Shown here: positions 18,169 through 27,132 of the stretch, piece after piece
Layout: each line of letters opens with the position of its first letter
How positions within the stretch are numbered: position 1 is the first letter of the stretch
Assembly (NCBI GenBank): GCA_016718205.1
Contig: JADKEB010000033.1
Location: forward strand, 372,001-436,000
Length of the DNA: 64,000 nucleotides
DNA from: Saprospiraceae bacterium
GTDB taxonomy: Bacteria > Bacteroidota > Bacteroidia > Chitinophagales > Saprospiraceae
Direction of reading: 5' to 3'
The notes under the pieces: generated by a model
Seen by the model: the letters and a program-made list of their open reading frames with translations, nothing else
Told to the model about the DNA's origin: nothing
The model's database searches: none
Translations under genes and position numbers: made by a program

Positions 18169-19385
18169 TGTTTGAATATTTCGTATTTGAATTGAAATGA
18201 TCTTTGACCATCTGTAATTTTTCTCATTAAATAATGATCCGAATATAGTTCATACAGATTTTGTGAAACTTCGACTTCTGTAAGATTAGTCATTTTCACT
18301 ATTTCTTGTTCGGATAGATATTTATCATTTTTTGCCATAATCGATAAAATCTTAATCATCATTTCAGCTTTTTGAATAGGATAATAGATTTTTAACCGTT
18401 GTATCAATTGATTAAATGCCTTATGATGATTGCTGTTATTAATGATATCTTGGTAAGCAGAGTGAATATTTTCAGTAGTAATATTTTTATCAAACTCTGT
18501 CTGTAGGATATTAAATACTTTCGACGTGTAATAAGGCAATCCATTTGTTAACTTATGAGTCAATTGCCATAAATTATCTTTCTCTGCTGGAATTAAATTA
18601 AAACCACTCAAGGTATAACATTCGCAAAGGAAGCAAGTTTCTTCAAATGAAAATGGGCCAACACTGACTTCTTCCATATCATTAGTAGCTTCTCCAGTGT
18701 ACCCGTATTCTGTTCTGAAGGTATTTAATACAACTTTGATACCTATTGATCCGCAGTAGATAAACCTAATTCCTTTTCGTTCCAGATGCTGTCTCTTTTG
18801 TCTAAGTATATCTAAAAGTTCAAGTGCTTCATCATGTTTACCTTCTTTATACCATTCCCACAACATTATTGGCAACTCATCAAATATAAGAATAAGCAAG
18901 GTGTCATTTTCAAGTTGATATTGAGCAATATCCTCCAAGACTTTGAAAAATATTTCTTTCCAACTTTTTTTGAACTCAGGTAGATTTACAGTAAAAGTTG
19001 CATCACCATAACTCACAGTTGGACTATTAATTATTTTTCTAAGTAAATCATAGGTTCCAGAAAAGTCTACGTTATACCACGCTTTCATACTTTCAAGCTC
19101 TCTTATAAGCTCGTCAATTACTTGTCCAAGATTCTGTTTACCTTGAAACGAAAAGTATTTAGCTTTAAATCTTCCTTTTTTAAATTCACTAGGCAATTTA
19201 TCATTATTGCATAGGTAAGCTAATTTCTGTAGTATCATTGTCTTTCCCATTCTCCGCATCTCCTCTAATGAAATACTTTGAGACTGCAATAATCTTAACA
19301 GTTGTGTGATTACTAGATCTCTGCCTACTATTTGGGTTTCTGGTAAGGTACCAATTGTTGGATTTAGTGGATAATAATTAATCAT
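18144..19385 (-). CDS. ATPase A: archaeal-type ATPase with winged helix
   Basis: 413 residues from ATG 19385. A TTG at 19403 in the same frame is rejected because a consensus promoter -7 box lies at 19401-19408. The P-loop region reads EEMRRMGKT (about 35-43): the GKT is present but the first Gly of the classic Walker A is Glu. Walker B is LILIFDELP (about 155-163). The order, ATPase domain then a C-terminal winged helix (about 345-405), fits the 'ATPase predominantly from Archaea' family (PF01637-like). It is cytoplasmic, with no signal or transmembrane segment. It is the first gene of a two-gene operon with ATPase B, and a mixed ATPase complex is plausible. Confidence 0.8.
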   Translation of the reverse strand: MINYYPLNPTIGTLPETQIVGRDLVITQLLRLLQSQSISLEEMRRMGKTMILQKLAYLCNNDKLPSEFKKGRFKAKYFSFQGKQNLGQVIDELIRELESMKAWYNVDFSGTYDLLRKIINSPTVSYGDATFTVNLPEFKKSWKEIFFKVLEDIAQYQLENDTLLILIFDELPIMLWEWYKEGKHDEALELLDILRQKRQHLERKGIRFIYCGSIGIKVVLNTFRTEYGYTGEATNDMEEVSVGPFSFEETCFLCECYTLSGFNLIPAEKDNLWQLTHKLTNGLPYYTSKVFNILQTEFDKNITTENIHSAYQDIINNSNHHKAFNQLIQRLKIYYPIQKAEMMIKILSIMAKNDKYLSEQEIVKMTNLTEVEVSQNLYELYSDHYLMRKITDGQRSFQFKYEIFKQWWRINIA

Positions 19386-19400
19386 ATTTCTGATTTGGCT

Positions 19401-19460
19401 CAAATGTACGACAAAATTATCTTACGACAAAATTATCTTACGATAATTTTGTCGTAAGAT
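19401..19460 (-). promoter_or_regulatory. Promoter embedded in tandem and inverted repeats (ATPase operon)
   Basis: On the minus strand there is a -33 TTTG (19428-19431) and a -7 TACATTTG (19401-19408) with a 19-bp spacer, the Bacteroidota consensus. The predicted start of transcription is about 10 bp before ATG 19385. The spacer and -33 lie in two perfect 16-bp direct repeats (19407-19422 and 19423-19438, unit TACGACAAAATTATCT), followed by an inverted copy. The result is a perfect 17-bp stem with a 4-nt loop (19421-19437 / 19442-19458). This looks like an operator for a repressor or for the ATPases themselves. Confidence 0.65.
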
Positions 19461-19575
19461 TTATTATATTTATACTGTCAAGCAGAATAAATAATAAATA
19501 TAGTCAAATCATTGAAATTCCATTATTTAAGAAATAAATGAACTTAAAAAATTTCTAAAATATAATTTTCTGCAT

Positions 19576-19593
19576 ATGTTCAAATTTGAACAT
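19576..19593. promoter_or_regulatory. 18-bp perfect palindrome upstream of the ATPase operon
   Basis: ATGTTCAAATTTGAACAT is a perfect palindrome 190 bp upstream of the ATPase start and just left of a partial open frame on the plus strand. It is a plausible protein-binding site, but no regulator gene is identified nearby. Confidence 0.35.
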
Positions 19594-19601
19594 GTACAAT
19601 T

Positions 19602-19955
19602 TTGTACACCTATTTTCTCCATCAATCTCTTTTCCATGTTTATGATCTAAATTTTGGGTTGGCTTCCGAAAGTCTAAAACTCGCTATCGAAAAATTGGAA
19701 AATAAGAATCCTGTAAATACATTTGATGATTGGATCAGATATGCATCTGTTGCTATTAAAAAAGGTTTTGGTTCAGAAATACTCTCCATTTTTAAGGAAA
19801 ATAGTATTGATATCCTCATGCGACCTTATTATGAAGCTTGTGTGGCTTGTCAGCACAAAGACAAAGATCATTTCCAGGACATTGCTTTTGAAGTAAGGGA
19901 GATAGCAAAGGAGATTTATGACCGATTGGAAAGTTATCAAACGAATGGGTATTAA
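19602..19955 (+). pseudogene. C-terminal fragment of a TPR/ATPase-like protein
   Basis: An open frame of 117 codons from a TTG, with a stop only four codons upstream and no promoter seen. The sequence (for example ESLKLAIEKLENK, then an RPYYEACVACQ segment and EVREIAKEIYDRLE) is helical and reads like the tail of a long repeat protein of the kind that follows STAND-like ATPases. It faces away from the ATPase operon and may be the only survivor of a third, lost ATPase gene. It could also be a small intact gene. The assignment is an inference. Confidence 0.4.
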
Positions 19956-20060
19956 TGTACATTGCTAAATCAACACTTGTTGCGCCTTAAACATTTATTG
20001 GTAGAAAGAATCACATGCATGAATTATCCCATCAGAAGATATTCTTTCAGCCTAACTGTT

Positions 20061-20675
20061 CTATTCTTCATGAAAAAGACTGAGTTGTGCCGGTGGTGGC
20101 AATAACTGAAAACTTCGTCTGTGATACACCGTAATGCCATGATTTTGGATGGCTACCCTGTGCGCTTCTGTTGGGTAACCCTTGTTTGTATCCCACTGAT
20201 AATGCGGATATCTTTTATGCAATTTTTTCATATAATCATCCCTGTAGGTTTTTGCAAGGATCGAAGCTGCCGCTATGGAAGTATAAATACCATCACCTCT
20301 GATGATACAATCATGCTGTACTTTTTTATACGGTATAAATCTGTTGCCGTCAATGATGATATGGTCAGGTCTGGTTTTTAGTTTGTCCAAAGCTTTGTGC
20401 ATAGTTCTGACTGAAGCCCATAGAATGTTATATTTATCTATGTCTGGCGCATCCATTCTGCTCACAGCATAGGAAATAGCCTCTCTTTCGATGATATATC
20501 TAAGTTCGTCTCTCTTTTTTTCTGATATTTGTTTGGAATCATTGATGTCCGGGTGATAAAAATCGGGCGGTAAAATTACAGCAGCTGCAAAAACAGGGCC
20601 CGCAAGACAGCCTCGACCAGCTTCATCACAACCAGCTTCAGCTATTTTTCCGGAATGATTATTTAATAGTGCCAA
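20061..20675 (-). CDS. rnhB: Ribonuclease HII
   Basis: A 204-residue cytoplasmic enzyme that cleaves RNA in RNA-DNA hybrids, including single misincorporated ribonucleotides. The signature GCDEAGRGCLAGPV (15-28) supplies two of the metal-binding acids. The DSKQIS motif and the IIIDGNRF strand supply the rest of the usual active site. Length is normal. It is a single gene with its own intergenic flanks. Confidence 0.96.
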   Translation of the reverse strand: MALLNNHSGKIAEAGCDEAGRGCLAGPVFAAAVILPPDFYHPDINDSKQISEKKRDELRYIIEREAISYAVSRMDAPDIDKYNILWASVRTMHKALDKLKTRPDHIIIDGNRFIPYKKVQHDCIIRGDGIYTSIAAASILAKTYRDDYMKKLHKRYPHYQWDTNKGYPTEAHRVAIQNHGITVYHRRSFQLLPPPAQLSLFHEE

Positions 20676-20929
20676 TGAAAAAGACTTTGAACAAAGATAA
20701 TCACCATCATTGGGTTATTATAAACTTTTGACATTCAAAATTCAACATTTGATTCCACTCTGAAAAGTCTTCGATAAAGAAAATAGAAAATATTGATATC
20801 TACTACATTGATAATCAATAGGTTCCATTTAGGGGTCGGGTAAAAAACGGTTGATTATTATATAATATTTGTTTTCGGAGTAGACTCACATTTTTATGCA
20901 GAGAAATATCCTGAATCTCTGGTCATCAC

Positions 20930-22171
20930 TTATTCATACCTCAATGCTTCGATAGGATCGAGCCTTGATGCTTTCAGAGCGGGGTAGAGCCCTGAAACCA
21001 ATCCAACAATTATACAAACCGAAATACCCAACAATATCCAATTCCATGGTATAAAAAATCTTCCTTCTACCATCACAGAGACACCAAATCCCATCAAAAT
21101 TCCCAGGACGATACCCACCAATCCGCCCATGAGACAAATGACAACAGCTTCAATTAGGAATTGCATGAGAACATTTTTTCTGGTTGCACCAATGGCTTTT
21201 CTGATGCCTATTTCTTTTGTTCTTTCCGTCACCGACACGAGCATGATATTCATCAGCCCAATGGAAGCACCCAACAAGGTAAGCATAGCTATCACAACGG
21301 TACTCCACCGCAATGTTGAAGTCATTTCTTTGAGTTGATTTAGAATGCCATCACTTTTACGGATTTCAAAATCATTGGCTTCAGAAACTTTAAGTTTACG
21401 CACATTTCGCATGGTTCCGATAGCCATGTTGATGGCGTCATCCATTTCATTGGGATTGGCCACGGCCACAGTAACGTTGTATGGCTTTTCTGCATAGCCA
21501 TAAAGCACTTTGGAGTTAAACAATGGTATGAACACACGACTATCATTTGAGCCACCTGATGAAGCTCCTTTGCTTTTGAGTGCTCCGATGATTTTATATC
21601 TGTTACTATTGATATACACATCACTTGAAACCGCCTTCTCCGGTTTGTCCAGAAACAATTTTTTGACGATTTCGCTACCTATGATTACTTTATTGGATGT
21701 AGAGAAAATCTCATTATTAGTAAAATTTCTTCCGGCTGCCAACTCAAAAGCAGAGGTATTGAGGTAGTTTTCGTCTATTCCAATCACCCTTATAGTTGGA
21801 TTGGTTTTTTTATCACCTGCTTTGATGGTAGCATTACCCACACAGAATGATTCAACAGATACTTTGGCTGCTCCATAGTGATAGGAAGATTTAAAATCCA
21901 TAGCCTGATCGAAATAAATCGCATCAGCTGATTTTTTACGTCGGCCACGGTCGTTGCTTCTCAGGTTTTCTGACAATGGTCTAACACTAAAGGAATTGGC
22001 TCCAAGTCTGTTGAAATTATCACTCATGCTAAATAATATACTATCAATAGCTGTCAGAATTCCAACTAAACAAGTGATACCAACGGCAATGATGAGCAAG
22101 GTCAGCATTGACCTGAGTAAATTGGCCTTGATAGAACCTAAAGCAAGAAATATATTTTCTAAATAGTGCAT
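20930..22171 (-). CDS. MacB/FtsX-type ABC transporter permease
   Basis: A 413-residue permease with one N-terminal transmembrane helix (about 20-42), a MacB-type periplasmic core domain (about 45-250) and a C-terminal FtsX domain with three helices (about 283-410, including NIMLVSVTERTKEIGIRKAI, the family hallmark). It ends DPIEALRYE, a typical permease C-terminus. Such proteins form mechanotransmission ABC systems for lipoprotein, peptide or envelope stress functions. No ATP-binding subunit is adjacent, so that partner must be encoded elsewhere. Confidence 0.92.
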   Translation of the reverse strand: MHYLENIFLALGSIKANLLRSMLTLLIIAVGITCLVGILTAIDSILFSMSDNFNRLGANSFSVRPLSENLRSNDRGRRKKSADAIYFDQAMDFKSSYHYGAAKVSVESFCVGNATIKAGDKKTNPTIRVIGIDENYLNTSAFELAAGRNFTNNEIFSTSNKVIIGSEIVKKLFLDKPEKAVSSDVYINSNRYKIIGALKSKGASSGGSNDSRVFIPLFNSKVLYGYAEKPYNVTVAVANPNEMDDAINMAIGTMRNVRKLKVSEANDFEIRKSDGILNQLKEMTSTLRWSTVVIAMLTLLGASIGLMNIMLVSVTERTKEIGIRKAIGATRKNVLMQFLIEAVVICLMGGLVGIVLGILMGFGVSVMVEGRFFIPWNWILLGISVCIIVGLVSGLYPALKASRLDPIEALRYE

Positions 22172-22439
22172 AATCTGTCAATAAGCGTAAAAATAAGCAG
22201 AATTCATCAATTTGGCTTAATAAAATAGAAGTATAGATGATAATCTCCGACTAAATCAAAGGAATATTTTAAAATTGATTTATTTTTGAAAAATATTTAC
22301 ACTTGTGGTTTTGATTTTAAGGTTGAATAACGAGGTGTAAATTGATTTAATAATTGACCTAAAAATCTATAATGACTTTCCTGTTACAGCCCAAAATCAG
22401 TTCAAAATAAGTCACTTTGTTCATAAAAACCTATCGGAA

Positions 22440-23153
22440 ATGGAGTTATTGTTTCAACCTGCTCAGGCTTATAAAAATTTTACTTTTGATCATTATTTAC
22501 CTATAGCGCTGCTTTCCTCATTTTTTATACTTACCATATGGATAAGCCAAAGATATGATGAAGAAAAAAAACATAAGATTGCTTTTTATATATCCCTGAT
22601 CCCATTTATGGCTGTTGTCACAAGGATGATGTGTACAAGCTATGAAGGTATTTTTTCTATCCAGGAGGAATTGCCACTGCATCTGTGCAGATTGATTGCT
22701 ATGGTGCTTCCGGTAGTCATTTGGTTGAAAAATATAAAATGGCTCAACACACTCTATTTTCTCATTATTGTCGGGACTTTACAAGCAGTCATTACCGCAG
22801 ATTTGCAATATACGATGCCTCATTACAGTTATTTTATTTATTGGATATTTCATGTAAGCTTAGTCTGGATTCCTGTTTATATAGTATTGAGACTTAATAT
22901 TACCCCAAGTATAAGGGATATGATCAGGGCATTTATTGCGGGAAATATTTACCTGTTTTTTACATTGATTATTAATTTTCTTATCGGATCCAATTATTTT
23001 TATACCAGACACAAGCCACCGGGAGGTTCTCTTTTAGACTTGTTTGGTCCATGGCCCTGGTATATTTTAGTTGTAGAAGCGGTAGCAATTGTATTATTCA
23101 TTCTGGCTTACCTTCCTTTCTATAAAAAAGAAAACAGGCAATCAACTTTTTGA
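22440..23153 (+). CDS. YwaF/TIGR02206-like integral membrane protein
   Basis: A 237-residue protein with six or seven hydrophobic helices. The LPLHLCRLIAMVLPV segment and the C-terminal GPWPWYILVVEAVAIVLF match the TIGR02206 (YwaF-like) membrane family, whose function is not established. It has its own transcription unit between the divergent MacB-like gene and a bidirectional terminator. Confidence 0.8.
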   Translation: MELLFQPAQAYKNFTFDHYLPIALLSSFFILTIWISQRYDEEKKHKIAFYISLIPFMAVVTRMMCTSYEGIFSIQEELPLHLCRLIAMVLPVVIWLKNIKWLNTLYFLIIVGTLQAVITADLQYTMPHYSYFIYWIFHVSLVWIPVYIVLRLNITPSIRDMIRAFIAGNIYLFFTLIINFLIGSNYFYTRHKPPGGSLLDLFGPWPWYILVVEAVAIVLFILAYLPFYKKENRQSTF

Positions 23154-23469
23154 ATGCCTGTCTCTAATCATTAAAGCCACATTTAAATCTTTCAGTTGTT
23201 TTTCATGACACAAAGATAGGGACTTATTACCAAACTATGGATGTACAAAATTCTGCAGTTTGTTACCTTTAAGATGTTAATAAATTTTGTAACCTTCTGT
23301 AAAATAATAACTTATACCAAATATAATGTTATTTCCAACATTTTTTATGAGTCTTTACAGAATAATATTTTGCAATAATTTAACATTGTTTTAATTTATA
23401 TTTAAGATAAATCAGATGGTTTGACTATATATCCATGAGCAATTCATATTGTAGTAACTTCTCTAAATG
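23154..23469. other. Intergenic gap, nothing recognised
   Basis: A+T-rich stretch with stops in all frames. An ACAGGCA/TGCCTGT hairpin straddles the stop codon of the preceding gene. I see no gene or RNA family. The terminator at its right edge is listed separately. Confidence 0.6.
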
Positions 23470-23511
23470 AAAACAACCCATTCAAGATAGTACCTGAATG
23501 GGTTGTTTTTA
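23470..23511. terminator. Bidirectional intrinsic terminator
   Basis: Perfect 15-bp stem AAAACAACCCATTCA (23470-23484) with its complement at 23495-23509 and a 10-nt loop. There are A and T runs on the two sides, so it can end transcripts from both the YwaF-like gene and the convergent foldase gene. Confidence 0.85.
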
Positions 23512-23535
23512 AAATTTTAATATACTCTTAATTCA

Positions 23536-25650
23536 TTAATAGAAGGTAAATCTATTATCGTCTATCTCTTTGTTTTTCTTGAGCGCTTCCATCAATCTAA
23601 AATTGACCTGACTTCTGGCTTGCTGAGTGAGCATCATTTTTTGCATAAAAGCACCGGCTTCTGTTGTAGCAGGTGTTTTGGCAGTGAGTTTTGCCATAAA
23701 CACTCCTGACATACCGGCAACCGGACCAACAACTGTACCTGTTTTTGCACTAAACACTTTTCCTGTCAGAACAGGTTCAAATGATCCGTCGGGCAATGAA
23801 GCAGAACCAAATGAAACATTTTCGGCAACTTCTAAAGAGTCAGAAAAAATACCGGCAATAGCATTTAAGTCTGTGCCTTTCATTTTGGATTTGATGATTT
23901 CTGCTTTTTTAGCATTTTTTACCAAAGCTTCGATATTGGTTTTTACTGATTCAACTGTGGCTATTCCAGGCTTGTCGATCGATTTGAGCGCAGCGATAAG
24001 ATACTTGCTGTCCACATAGTTGGCCTCATCAGCAAAAGTATATAGTTCAGGAGATACCTTGCCTGCATCAGTATTATCTTCAAATGCCCATCTGATGATA
24101 TCTCGGGATGTTTGTCCTGAAGGAAGGTTAGATAAGATGTGGTCATTTTTCTTTATGCCGCCCGCTACTTCTATCTTCATATCACCGGTAGCAAGCTTAT
24201 TGAGTTCGTCTATGGACTTGGTTTTTTCAAGAGTTGCCATGACTTTATCCTTGATAGCATTTTGAGTGGCTTCTGATGGAACAAGTGGCTGTACCAGATA
24301 TGCTACATTGTATTTTACTTCGTTGGTTTTGTAGACGAGATTATCTACTTTGATGAGATGTACTCCAAACTGAGTAGTCACTTTGTATAAGTTTCCAGGT
24401 TTACCATTGAAAACGGCTTCATTGAATTCAGGTACCATAGCACCGGGTACAAATGTTCCAAGATCTCCGCCATTGGCGCCTGAACCAGGATCCTGGCTAT
24501 TTGCGATAGCTGCATCTTTGAAACTAGTTTGACCTGAAGTGATTGCGGCGCGTATGCTATCGATGTGTTTATTGGCTGCAGCCAACTGTATAGGGTCATT
24601 GCCGGCAACACTTCTCAGAATGTGAGATGCTTTTGCAGAGTCGGCTATCACTTTTTTATCTACCAGTTTGGCAAGTATATACATTTTTGCATCTACATAA
24701 GGGCCATATAGCTGTCCCGTAGAAAGCGATCCAACCTTATCTTTCAGCTCACCTTGCAGTTCGTCCTTTTTAGAATATGCACCCTTGTTATAGAAACCAT
24801 TGTTGCTGGCTGTAAAAAGGGAGTCATTCTTGGTATTTGCAAATTCGGTGGATAACAGGTTCAGTTGATCTTTGATTTTTGCAGAATCTTCTGCCGTAGG
24901 TACCACATCATATACAAGGAATGATATGTTTCTTACTTCTTCCTTATTGGTATATTTTGTTTCATTTTCTTTTATGTACTTGCTGAAGTCTTCATCTGTG
25001 AGTTTTACATCAGTATCTTTCACATATTCAAATGGAATTTTTACATATTCAAATGTAGCAGATTCATTATTGATTTTATCAAGGGTCTCAGCGTACCATG
25101 TTGGTGTGTACAATGATTTAGCTACCAGATTGTTGAGTTTAGTTTGCTTTTGTGTCTTGATTACCTGCTTTCTCAACTCATTAAATCTCGCTGCAAATTC
25201 AGGATTTGTAACTGTACCTTCATCCACTGCTTTCTTTATTTCTTCGAGTTGAGTACGGTCTACTTGTCCGGTTTGGGGATTTGTATAAAATGATTGAACT
25301 ACAGGGCTTAAGTTAGCGCCGAATTCAAGCTCATTGAGTTCATCACTTCCTACCCCTATTCCATTGCTTTCACTTATTTTGTCAATAATGGTTTTTTCAA
25401 TAAAAAAATTCCATAATGAGCTTCTTCTGCCATATACATCTCCGGAACCTTGATAAAGTGCCTGCTCTGCCCTTTGAAAGTCCATGTAATCAATTTTATT
25501 ACCATCGATTTTTCCAAGTGTAGTTTTGGATCCAAATGAATTGCTGCTACCACCGCTGGTCATATCCATGATGATAAATCCGGCGAGTGCCAAGGCCAGC
25601 AATACAACTACCAGCCACATATTGTTTCTTATTTTACCTATTAATGCCAT
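23536..25650 (-). CDS. PpiD/SurA-like periplasmic peptidyl-prolyl isomerase
   Basis: A 704-residue membrane-anchored foldase. It has one N-terminal transmembrane helix (about 11-30, LVVVLLALALAGFIIMDM), a SurA-like N-terminal helical region (about 40-240), a parvulin (PPIC) domain at about 340-435 (SAKASHILRSV, FGVHLIKV) and a second parvulin-like, probably inactive, C-terminal half. Members help outer-membrane and secreted proteins fold. Start MALIGKIRNNMWL is typical for the Bacteroidota family. It is monocistronic and converges on the terminator at 23470. Confidence 0.93.
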   Translation of the reverse strand: MALIGKIRNNMWLVVVLLALALAGFIIMDMTSGGSSNSFGSKTTLGKIDGNKIDYMDFQRAEQALYQGSGDVYGRRSSLWNFFIEKTIIDKISESNGIGVGSDELNELEFGANLSPVVQSFYTNPQTGQVDRTQLEEIKKAVDEGTVTNPEFAARFNELRKQVIKTQKQTKLNNLVAKSLYTPTWYAETLDKINNESATFEYVKIPFEYVKDTDVKLTDEDFSKYIKENETKYTNKEEVRNISFLVYDVVPTAEDSAKIKDQLNLLSTEFANTKNDSLFTASNNGFYNKGAYSKKDELQGELKDKVGSLSTGQLYGPYVDAKMYILAKLVDKKVIADSAKASHILRSVAGNDPIQLAAANKHIDSIRAAITSGQTSFKDAAIANSQDPGSGANGGDLGTFVPGAMVPEFNEAVFNGKPGNLYKVTTQFGVHLIKVDNLVYKTNEVKYNVAYLVQPLVPSEATQNAIKDKVMATLEKTKSIDELNKLATGDMKIEVAGGIKKNDHILSNLPSGQTSRDIIRWAFEDNTDAGKVSPELYTFADEANYVDSKYLIAALKSIDKPGIATVESVKTNIEALVKNAKKAEIIKSKMKGTDLNAIAGIFSDSLEVAENVSFGSASLPDGSFEPVLTGKVFSAKTGTVVGPVAGMSGVFMAKLTAKTPATTEAGAFMQKMMLTQQARSQVNFRLMEALKKNKEIDDNRFTFY

Positions 25651-25853
25651 ATTTTTTATAAAATTTTATAAGCTATAAATATTTAACAGTGCTTCCTTCG
25701 TGAAAAAGCGGCACAAAGGTAAAATAATTAATGCTATTTCCAAATATCATAAGAGTATGTTTAAAATTTTTCTTAGTTGTAAATCAACAGATTATGGTTC
25801 TGACAAAAAAATATTCAACTCATTTAGCTTGCCTGACAACTAATTTATAGTTT

Positions 25854-25917
25854 GGCAAGTGAATTAAATAAGGCGATTATTTTGAAGTCAGGTTCATAAT
25901 ACATTGATTTTAAGGCA
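25854..25917. repeat. Direct repeat, left copy
   Basis: Near-identical to 26912-26983 apart from a short insertion in the right copy. Read on the minus strand it encodes a fragment ending LKSMYYEPDFKIIALFNSL, so it may be a duplicated piece of a coding sequence. It flanks the TfoX-like gene together with the right copy. Confidence 0.65.
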
Positions 25918-26074
25918 GGGTGGAGACGTTGAGGAAAGTACTTCAAAAAATTATTTATTCCAAATACAAATAAAGGCAGATCAAGAATGATGGCTGAAAA
26001 TTGTTTATCTTATTTATTGTCTTTACTTATTTTTTTGTCGATTTTAGTTTTAAACTGCTTATGCTTATATAAGC

Positions 26075-26392
26075 TTAACTAATTGCAAAATACTCTTTGA
26101 TTTCTATAGTTTTTCTGAATAGGGCATCCGGAACTAAAACATATTCCTTTAAGACAGTCTCGTGAGCCTCACACAATTTAGTTTTGTATTTAGCAATGAA
26201 TTCATCTCTTTCCTGTTTTGGAAGTCGTAATCCTAGTTTACCTTCCTTATCGAGAAAGGAAAACATATGTTCATTAAGCGAAGTATAGGGCATTGTGGCA
26301 CCTTTTATTTCAATCGTTGGAACTGTCTCAATTACTTTTTTATACATTTCAATTTTTTCTGTAGGAATATTATTGTTCTTTTTTGTTGTCAT
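26075..26392 (-). CDS. TfoX N-terminal-domain-like small protein
   Basis: 105 residues from ATG 26392; a TTG 18 bp upstream is less likely. The segment TMPYTSLNEHMFSFLD with LGLRLPKQERDEF and KEYVLVPDALF follows the TfoX_N pattern of a small alpha-beta domain found alone in many bacteria. The stand-alone form has no agreed function. It is the only intact gene inside the 1.26-kb element, which makes it cargo rather than part of the host operon structure. Confidence 0.6.
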   Translation of the reverse strand: MTTKKNNNIPTEKIEMYKKVIETVPTIEIKGATMPYTSLNEHMFSFLDKEGKLGLRLPKQERDEFIAKYKTKLCEAHETVLKEYVLVPDALFRKTIEIKEYFAIS

Positions 26393-26654
26393 ATGTTCTC
26401 TTTGGTACAATTCTATTTATAATCACCGCTAAACAACAAATGAAAGTAATATGAAAGCCTTACTTCTAAAGCCGTAAGTGGCAAAATTATCTAAAGGCTT
26501 CATCAAATTTACAAGTGTGTGGCCCAATATGAGCCATTGAACGGGGCCGGTATCAGAAATAAGGGTATCGCTCTCAATAAAATGGACTCTTAATGGTGTC
26601 TTTCGGCTTAATTTAATTCATTGTTACTTGCTGGCATATTTTCGGTTTTGATTT

Positions 26655-26783
26655 TCATTCAGCCAAAGTTTTAAATTCTTCAACAAAGTCGTACCCAAGT
26701 TTTCCTTTCTTGGTACAAAGTTTTACTTGTCCGCCTTCAGATACTAGGTCGTAGATTTGTCGATTAAATTGATACTCCGTGTA
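26655..26783 (-). pseudogene. Coding remnant inside the element
   Basis: An open frame of about 42 codons with no start, ending at 26655. The fragment includes IYDLVSEGGQVKLCTKKGKL and ends EEFKTLAE. It looks like the C-terminal end of a real protein, but the family is not recognised. Confidence 0.3.
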
Positions 26784-26911
26784 TCAATTTTTAACGCTCT
26801 TCTTGCTTTCAGCGGGTGCTTAAAGTTAATCTGTCATTCTTTGAAACAATCGAGTAAGTCCTTCGATACTGACACCTCTACGAAGTCGTTGAATCCCACC
26901 GTTTATAGGCG

Positions 26912-26983
26912 GGCAAGTGAACTAAATAAGGCGATTATTTTGAAGACAGGAAGGCGGGTTCATAATACATTGATTTTAAAGCA
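26912..26983. repeat. Direct repeat, right copy
   Basis: Partner of 25854-25917, with an 8-9-bp insertion (aggaaggcg-like) in the middle that breaks the frame. It sits just inside the right end of the 1.26-kb element. Confidence 0.65.
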
Positions 26984-27076
26984 ATAAAAATTTTAAACAT
27001 ACTCTTAGATAGATATACATGAAAAACAAATAACAGTGTAACATTTTAAAAAGATGCAAATTATTATTTTATAAAG

Positions 27077-27109
27077 TTTGTCGATATGTCGCGTTAATTA
27101 ATATATTTA
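27077..27109 (+). promoter_or_regulatory. Candidate Bacteroidota promoter of the oxidoreductase operon
   Basis: TTTG at 27077-27080, a 21-bp spacer, then TATATTTA at 27102-27109, one mismatch from TAnnTTTG. It lies 24 bp before the start codon at 27133. Confidence 0.45.
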
Positions 27110-27132
27110 CTGAAAATTTAAAAAATCAAATT

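Larger units (their letters stand above)
25751..27006. mobile_element. 1.26-kb element with AGAGTATGTTTAAA termini and cargo
   Basis: The left end AAGAGTATGTTTAAAA and right end TTTTAAACATACTCTT are exact inverses and share their sequence with the ends of the 261-bp repeats at 8613 and 29334. Inside are a TfoX-like gene, a coding remnant and two near-identical direct repeats of about 65 bp. The interior is unrelated to the 261-bp copies. It looks like a larger member, or a composite, mobilised through the same ends. There is no transposase gene inside. The unmarked parts of 25651-26074 and 26411-27076 hold nothing else I can name. Confidence 0.65.

Noticed and set aside
19386..19403. TTG start for ATPase A
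   Set aside because: The codon lies in the predicted -7 promoter box, so it would not be transcribed.
19407..19438. Tandem 16-bp repeats as a CRISPR array
   Set aside because: Only two units, no spacers, and they coincide with promoter elements.
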